From: Stenotrophomonas sp. BIO128-Bstrain
GTDB taxonomy: Bacteria; Pseudomonadota; Gammaproteobacteria; Xanthomonadales; Xanthomonadaceae
NCBI RefSeq assembly: GCF_030128875.1
Contig: NZ_CP124620.1
Span: forward strand, 3,669,001-3,733,000
DNA: 64,000 nucleotides
Direction of reading: 5' to 3'
The translations under genes were made by a program, and so were the position numbers. The notes beneath the pieces are model-generated. The model did not search any database, was not told where the DNA came from, and saw only the letters and a program-made list of their open reading frames with translations. Shown here one piece after another: positions 59,084 through 64,000 of the stretch (the stretch's first letter is position 1; each line of letters starts with the position of its first letter).

Positions 59084-62000
59084 ACCAGCCGGTGCAGCAC
59101 ATTCACCAGTGCGGGCCCGGCCTGCGCATCCAGGGCTGCCTGCAGCTTCACCAGATCCTCGGCCGAGGCCGTGCACAAGCTCTCGATCAGCACGCCGGCC
59201 ACGTGCTCCGAACCAAACCGGCGCACCAGCGCGGCCCGGTCCGGCGGCGCGTCATCCGCACCCGGTGCCTGCTCCGCGCCGGACAAGGGGCCGTCCCCGT
59301 CCGGCAGCCACTGCAGCAGTGCCTGGCGCAAGGCGCCCAGTGCGACCGGCTTGGCCAGCAGATCGTCCATGCCGGCCTCGCGGCAGCGCTGCAGATCGTC
59401 CTCCATCGCGCTGGCGGTCAGCGCGATCACCGGCAGCCGGGCACCGCCGCGGTCACGCTCCTGCTCGCGGATGCGGCGGGTCATGGCATAGCCGTCCATG
59501 ACCGGCATCCGGCAGTCGGTCAGCACCAGGTCGAAACGGGTGCGCGCCAGCAGCGCCAGTGCCTGTTCGCCGTTCTCGGCCAGCACGTGTGGCAGGCCCA
59601 GCTGTTGCATGCGCCACCCCATCAGCGCCTGGTTGGTGGGATGGTCCTCCACGATCAGGATGCGCCGCTGCTGCAATGCGGCCGGCAACGGCACCGCCTG
59701 CGTGTGTTCTTCGGCGGCGCCGGGCTGTTCGTCCACCGGCACCACCGGTACGGCCAGCAGCACCTCCACGCGCGTGCCCTCGCCGGGGACGCTGTGCAGC
59801 GTCAGCGTGCCATGCATCATCGCCACCAGGCGCTGGCAGATGCTCAGCCCCAGCCCTGTGCCACCGTACTGGCGGCTGGTCGCCGCGTCGGCCTGTACGA
59901 ACGGCGCGAACAGCCGTTCGCGCTGCTCGGGCGAGATGCCGATGCCTGTATCGCAAACGGTCAGGCGCAGCCGCTGCGCGCCGTGGGCATCACCGTCGAG
60001 CACCTCCAGCGCGATGCCGACCTCGCCGGCGCGCGTGAACTTGATGGCATTGCTGAGCAGGTTGAATGCGATCTGCCGCAGGCGCATGCCGTCGACCAGG
60101 TGCATGGCCGCGAGCGCGTCGTCGATCTGGATCTGCAGCTCCAGCCCCTTGGCCACCGCCTGCGGGGCAAGCAGCTGCTGCACGTTGCCAAGCAATGCGC
60201 GCAGGGCGACCGGATGCGGTTGCAGGGACAGCGCGCCGGCCTCGATCTTGGAGTAGTCCAGCAGGTCATCGAGGATCTGCCGCAGCATCTGCGCCGAGTC
60301 CTCGATCACGCTGATGATGCGGCGCTGTTCGCCATCCAGCGAGGTGTGCGAGAGCACCTCCACCATGCCCAGCACGCCGGACATCGGTGTGCGGATCTCG
60401 TGGCTCATCGTGGCCAGGAATTCGGATTTGGCGGCGGTGGCGCGCTCGGCGGCCGCCTTGGCCAGCGCCAGCGCGTCGGCCTGTGCGCGCGCCTCGGTCA
60501 CATCGATCCAGTAGCCGCTCCACAGCAGCACCCCGTCCTCGGCGTCGTAGGGCAGCGCGCGCGAACGCACCCAACGCAGCATGCCCCCTGGGCGGGTGCG
60601 GAATTCTATGTCCACCGGGGCGAAGTCCCGCGTGGCGCTTTCCAGGGCCTGGCGCACATTGGCGCGATCACGCTCGTCGATGCGCGCGATCAGCGCGCTT
60701 TCATCGGCCATCGCCTCGGCCGCGGTGAGCCCGAACAGCGCTTCGGTGTCACCGGCGATGTACGGCAGCGACAGCCGGCCATCCCGTTCGCGACGGCCCT
60801 GGTACACGATCGCCGGCAGATTGTCGGTGACGTCGGCCAGGCGCTGCTCGGCACGGCGGCGCATCGCTACCTCACTGCGCAGGCGCCAGTGCCCCCACCC
60901 ATGGACGAGCAGTGCGGTCAGCAGCACCAGGGCCAGCGGCACCGCCCAGCGCGCGGTCGCGCGCCAGTCCAGATCGCTGCGGTACTCGGCCGACAACCAG
61001 TCGCTGCGGATCGCTTCGTGCTCGCGCGCGCTCATGTTCACCAGCAGGCGGTCGAACGTGGTGGCCAGGGGTGCGTACTGGCGCTTGACCGCCAACGACA
61101 GGCGATCGCTGAATCCCGCCGGCGCTGCCACGTGCAGCTGCGCGGGATAGTGATCACGCACGATGCGATCGATGACGGCCAGGTTGCCGATGTACGCATC
61201 GGCGTCTCCCTTGGCCAGCCGTGACAGCGCCAGTTCGGCGCTGCGCGCGGGCACGATGCGCGCATTGGGGGCCTGCTGCAGGACATACCCGCGCAACCGT
61301 TCCGGATCGGACAGCAGGATGCTGCGGCCATCCAGATCGGGCACGCCCAGCACCGACGCACTGCCACTGGCCGTCACCACGACGTTGGGAACGGTGATGA
61401 AGGGCTGGCTGAACACCCAGCCGTCGCCCAGGTAGTTCGAATCGTTGGGGATGCCCATGATCGCGTCGACCTCGCCGCGGCGCAGCTGCTCGCGCACATC
61501 GAACCAGTCGTGCGCCGGCACCCGCGTGAGCTGCGCCCCTACCGTGCGCAGCAGGCGCAGGTACTCGGCCGAGACACCGCTGGGCCGGTCGGCACTGTCG
61601 ATGAAGGCCAGCGGTGCCGCGTTCGGCGCGAAGGCCAGGCGCAGGGGGGTGGCCAGGACACGCCTCTCCGCATTGCCCAGGATCACCTGCGACTGCACCG
61701 ACCATCGCGGCGTCGGGAGCCAGCGCCGTTCCAGGCGCTCGCGCTCGGTCTCGGCGAGCGCGGCCAGGCCCATGTCCAGCGCTTCAGCCAAGGGCTGCTT
61801 GGCGTTGGGCACACCGAAATGCAGCCGCTCCGGTGGCAGGTCGCTGGGGCGCAGCAGGCTGACATCGGTCAGCCGTCGCTCGGCGATCAGGGTCGTGGCC
61901 ACATACGCGTTGCCGATGTAGACGTCGGCCTCGCCGCTGCCGACCATGGCCAATGCGGCGGTGGTGCTGGCCGCAGTCACGCGCCGGGCGCCGGGAAAGC

Positions 62001-62499
62001 GCGAGCGTACTTCGTCGCTGGTGACGAACTCACGCTCGGTGACCACGCGCAGGCCGCGCAGGTCAGGATCAGACGATGCCCGGGTTTCGCCGGGGCGGCC
62101 CACCAGCGCCAGCGGCGCCTGGGCGTATGGGCGGGTGTAGACCATGCAGCGCGTGCGATCGGCGGTGAGCGTGATGTTCATCACCACATCGACTTCGCCC
62201 CGGCATGCCGCCTCCAGGACCTCGGTCCAGTCGCGATACATCCGCACCTGCACCTGCACCCCCAGCTGCCGGGTCAGCAGGCTGAGGTAGTCGTAGCCGA
62301 GGCCGACCGGCTTGCCGTTCTGCATGGACTCGAACGGCGGCCAACCGCTGTCGTACATGCCCAGGATGATGGTAGGGTGCCTGCCAAGCCACTCGCTCTG
62401 GTGGGGGGGCAAGGGAGGCGACGCAGCCGCGTATACCTGCATGCCCGTCGCCATCGCGAGCACGAACAGAACCAGCCAGCGAATGACGTGGGTACGCAT
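59029..62499 (-). CDS. BvgS/EvgS-type hybrid sensor histidine kinase, HPt truncated by frameshift
   Basis: A 1156-residue multidomain kinase. After the signal peptide come two periplasmic solute-binding (SBP_bac_3) domains (about 30-280 and 300-530), a membrane helix (WAVPLALVLLTALLVHG), a PAS domain, the HisKA (FLATMSHEIRTPMSGVLGMV) with the phospho-His, HATPase with GIGISPEQRERLF and GGTGLGLSICQRL, then a receiver with ILIVEDHPTN and LVLTDCRMPVMDG. The HPt carries its His in VLHRLVGG, then the frame shifts and the chain ends in WQHWAPTRWRC. It is divergent from its probable partner regulator. Confidence 0.88.
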   Translation of the reverse strand: MRTHVIRWLVLFVLAMATGMQVYAAASPPLPPHQSEWLGRHPTIILGMYDSGWPPFESMQNGKPVGLGYDYLSLLTRQLGVQVQVRMYRDWTEVLEAACRGEVDVVMNITLTADRTRCMVYTRPYAQAPLALVGRPGETRASSDPDLRGLRVVTEREFVTSDEVRSRFPGARRVTAASTTAALAMVGSGEADVYIGNAYVATTLIAERRLTDVSLLRPSDLPPERLHFGVPNAKQPLAEALDMGLAALAETERERLERRWLPTPRWSVQSQVILGNAERRVLATPLRLAFAPNAAPLAFIDSADRPSGVSAEYLRLLRTVGAQLTRVPAHDWFDVREQLRRGEVDAIMGIPNDSNYLGDGWVFSQPFITVPNVVVTASGSASVLGVPDLDGRSILLSDPERLRGYVLQQAPNARIVPARSAELALSRLAKGDADAYIGNLAVIDRIVRDHYPAQLHVAAPAGFSDRLSLAVKRQYAPLATTFDRLLVNMSAREHEAIRSDWLSAEYRSDLDWRATARWAVPLALVLLTALLVHGWGHWRLRSEVAMRRRAEQRLADVTDNLPAIVYQGRRERDGRLSLPYIAGDTEALFGLTAAEAMADESALIARIDERDRANVRQALESATRDFAPVDIEFRTRPGGMLRWVRSRALPYDAEDGVLLWSGYWIDVTEARAQADALALAKAAAERATAAKSEFLATMSHEIRTPMSGVLGMVEVLSHTSLDGEQRRIISVIEDSAQMLRQILDDLLDYSKIEAGALSLQPHPVALRALLGNVQQLLAPQAVAKGLELQIQIDDALAAMHLVDGMRLRQIAFNLLSNAIKFTRAGEVGIALEVLDGDAHGAQRLRLTVCDTGIGISPEQRERLFAPFVQADAATSRQYGGTGLGLSICQRLVAMMHGTLTLHSVPGEGTRVEVLLAVPVVPVDEQPGAAEEHTQAVPLPAALQQRRILIVEDHPTNQALMGWRMQQLGLPHVLAENGEQALALLARTRFDLVLTDCRMPVMDGYAMTRRIREQERDRGGARLPVIALTASAMEDDLQRCREAGMDDLLAKPVALGALRQALLQWLPDGDGPLSGAEQAPGADDAPPDRAALVRRFGSEHVAGVLIESLCTASAEDLVKLQAALDAQAGPALVNVLHRLVGGWQHWAPTRWRCRRAA

Positions 62500-62573
62500 G
62501 CTGCCTGACCTCCGTAGAATGACATCCCCATCCCGGCACGGCCCGACGGCTGCCTCACAGGCAATACTAGTCC

Positions 62574-63212
62574 ATGACCCTGCGCATTATCATTGCCGAT
62601 GACCATCCGGTCGTACGGATCGGCACGAAGGCCGTGATCGAGTCCAGCGGCGTTGGCCAGGTGGTGGCCGAGGCCAGTACCGTGGCCGAGCTGATGACCG
62701 TACTGGGCGACCACGAGTGCGATGTTCTGGTCACCGATTACTCCATGCCCGGCGGCGCGCAGGCCGATGGCTTCGCGATGATCGCCATGATCCGCCGGCG
62801 TTTTCCCGAGCTGCCGGTGCTGATGCTCAGCGTGTCCAACAACCTGGCGATCCTGCGCATGGTGGTCGCTACCGGCGTGCTTGGCCTGGTCGACAAGACC
62901 TCCTCGATGGATGAGCTGCCGCTGGCGATCCAGACCGTGCAGCGCGGCGTGCCCTACGTCAGCCTGTCGCTGAAGGAACGCATTGACGCAATCGGCACGG
63001 AGAGTGTCGAGGAAGGCGGAGCCCGTCCCTTGTCGCCACGCGAAGTGGAAGTGCTGCGGCTGCTTGGCAGCGGCATGACGGTCAAGGAGATCGCCCTCCA
63101 TCTGCACAAGAGCGTCAGCACCATCAGCCGCCAGAAAGGCGATGCGATGTTGAAGCTCGGGCTGAAGGGCGACGCCGAGCTGTTCGACTACCTGCGCGAC
63201 GGCGAACGCTGA
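62574..63212 (+). CDS. NarL/RcsB-type response regulator
   Basis: A 212-residue regulator. The receiver has IIIADDHPVVRIG, phospho-acceptor Asp55 in LVTDYSMPGG and Lys in LVDKTSS. The LuxR-type HTH is LSPREVEVLRLLGSGMTVKE followed by HKSVSTISRQKGDAMLKLG, close to RcsB/EvgA. It is divergent from the hybrid kinase across a 74-base gap, the standard pairing. A terminator follows. Targets are unknown. Confidence 0.92.
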   Translation: MTLRIIIADDHPVVRIGTKAVIESSGVGQVVAEASTVAELMTVLGDHECDVLVTDYSMPGGAQADGFAMIAMIRRRFPELPVLMLSVSNNLAILRMVVATGVLGLVDKTSSMDELPLAIQTVQRGVPYVSLSLKERIDAIGTESVEEGGARPLSPREVEVLRLLGSGMTVKEIALHLHKSVSTISRQKGDAMLKLGLKGDAELFDYLRDGER

Positions 63213-63216
63213 TCCC

Positions 63217-63248
63217 GGTCCGCCTGCGGACGCGCGTTCTTTTTTCTT
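63217..63248 (+). terminator. Intrinsic terminator of the response regulator
   Basis: GTCCGC-ct-GCGGAC forms a short GC stem followed by GCGCG and a T-rich tract TTCTTTTTTCTTC. It begins a few bases after the stop. The remainder of 63249-63499 is AT-rich and probably holds the Ax21 promoter, which I could not define. Confidence 0.65.
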
Positions 63249-63499
63249 CGATACCCATGCGATGCACGTCATCGCGATGGTGTCCTGTCGTGTGCGCGCG
63301 TTACGCATGAGACGGAGTGCGCGTGCGTAGCAGATAGCGAACGAAGAGTTCCCGATGTTGCCGCTTCATTTATGTACTGCTCAGTTTGATATTCAGGGCT
63401 AATTCGGGTGACTAACGGATAATTCACACCTGTCGCCAGCAGCGTTTCCCCTCCCTCTGCTGGCGGACAAAACCAAAAAATAAAAAGGTGTTCCCGAAA

Positions 63500-64000
63500 A
63501 TGAAGACTTCCCTGCTTGCTCTGGGTCTGCTCGCTGCACTGCCGTTCGCTGCGTCGGCAACCGACGGCCTGTCGTACAACTATGTCGAAGGCGGCTACGT
63601 GAACACCGATGCCAAGGGCGGCGACGCCGATGGTTGGGCGGTGAAGGGCTCGGTCGCCGTGGCGCCGAACTTCCATGTCTTCGGTGACTACAACGCGCAG
63701 GAAACCAAGCGCGGCAGCAACGACGTCGACCAGTGGCGCGTCGGTGTGGGCTACAACTACGGCATCGCCCCGACCACCGATCTGGTCGCCCGCGTTGCTT
63801 ACCAGAAGTTCGACCCGAAGCACGGCCCGGACTTCAACGGCTACTCCACCGAAGTTGGCGTGCGCAGCGCGTTCACCCCGAACTTCGAAGGCTACGTAAT
63901 GGCCGGTTACGAGGATTACAGCAAGAAGCACGGCATCAATCCGGACGGCGAGTTCTACGGCCGCGTCGGCGCCCAGGCCAAGCTCAACCAGAACTGGGGC
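63500..64000 (+). CDS. Ax21-family outer-membrane protein (partial, runs off the end)
   Basis: The first 167 codons are visible. The signal peptide MKTSLLALGLLAALPFAASA is followed by a beta-barrel pattern starting TDGLSYNYVEGGYVNTDAK, with alternating hydrophobic residues and many aromatic turns. This matches the Ax21 family of Xanthomonas and Stenotrophomonas. The earlier claim that Ax21 is a quorum signal was withdrawn; it is now regarded as an outer-membrane protein. AAGGTG lies about 10 bases before the ATG. Confidence 0.88.
   Translation, partial: MKTSLLALGLLAALPFAASATDGLSYNYVEGGYVNTDAKGGDADGWAVKGSVAVAPNFHVFGDYNAQETKRGSNDVDQWRVGVGYNYGIAPTTDLVARVAYQKFDPKHGPDFNGYSTEVGVRSAFTPNFEGYVMAGYEDYSKKHGINPDGEFYGRVGAQAKLNQNWG

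Noticed and set aside
63249..63499. Definite promoter for the Ax21-family gene
   Set aside because: Several AT-rich hexamers are present, but none forms a pair with proper spacing that I would defend.

Overview
The window is GC-rich, densely packed chromosomal DNA from a Xanthomonadaceae bacterium, most probably Stenotrophomonas. The lineage call rests on dispersed GTAG-headed short palindromes that match the SMAG repeats I know from S. maltophilia, an Ax21-family outer-membrane protein, a four-gene oleABCD set, and a peptide-modification locus of the kind found in xanthomonads. I see no tRNA, rRNA, CRISPR array, prophage or insertion sequence. Most of the window is core metabolism. Accessory features are small: repeats, one short low-GC insertion, and the peptide-modification locus.

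Layout. 1-13.6 kb: aceE (3' end outside the window) with a divergent LysR regulator, an old-yellow enzyme, a sirtuin, a thioesterase, the nrdAB ribonucleotide reductase genes and their promoter, a DUF2884 protein, then zapE. A duplicated zapE 3' end brackets a small low-GC gene here. 13.6-22.4 kb: an EamA permease, a secreted nuclease, a membrane cytochrome c, and a TetR-controlled leucine-degradation operon (isovaleryl-CoA dehydrogenase and both methylcrotonyl-CoA carboxylase subunits). 22.4-27.6 kb: a RiPP-like locus with a SagB-type dehydrogenase, a leader-bearing small peptide, a class III cyclase/TPR protein and a cNMP-binding GGDEF protein. 27.8-36.3 kb: the glyoxylate shunt (aceA, aceB) with a LysR regulator, a LysR/MFS pair, a second signal peptidase, two tandem degenerate type II dehydroquinase-like genes, and a block of long inverted repeats.

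36.3-50.8 kb: an M3 peptidase lipoprotein, an acyltransferase with arfB, a DUF2059 protein, a ubiJ-ubiB-truC operon with overlapping stop/start codons, ddl, a DUF1328 membrane peptide, and oleABCD for long-chain olefin synthesis. 50.8-64 kb: a two-domain M16 peptidase, a secreted VRP-repeat protein behind a strong sigma-54 promoter candidate, trmL, glutaryl-CoA dehydrogenase divergent from ETF-ubiquinone oxidoreductase, a lipoprotein cytochrome c, a BvgS/EvgS-type hybrid kinase whose HPt domain is frameshifted, its divergent response regulator, and the start of an Ax21-family gene.

Functional links. The two acyl-CoA dehydrogenases pass electrons to ETF and so to the ETF-QO encoded here, which reduces ubiquinone; ubiJ and ubiB support ubiquinone synthesis. 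Leucine degradation yields acetyl-CoA, which the glyoxylate shunt can assimilate. The most novel candidate is the 22.4-27.6 kb locus. Its cyclase and cNMP-GGDEF pair resembles the cGMP to c-di-GMP relay described in Xanthomonas campestris, here placed with a putative modified peptide and its oxidase.
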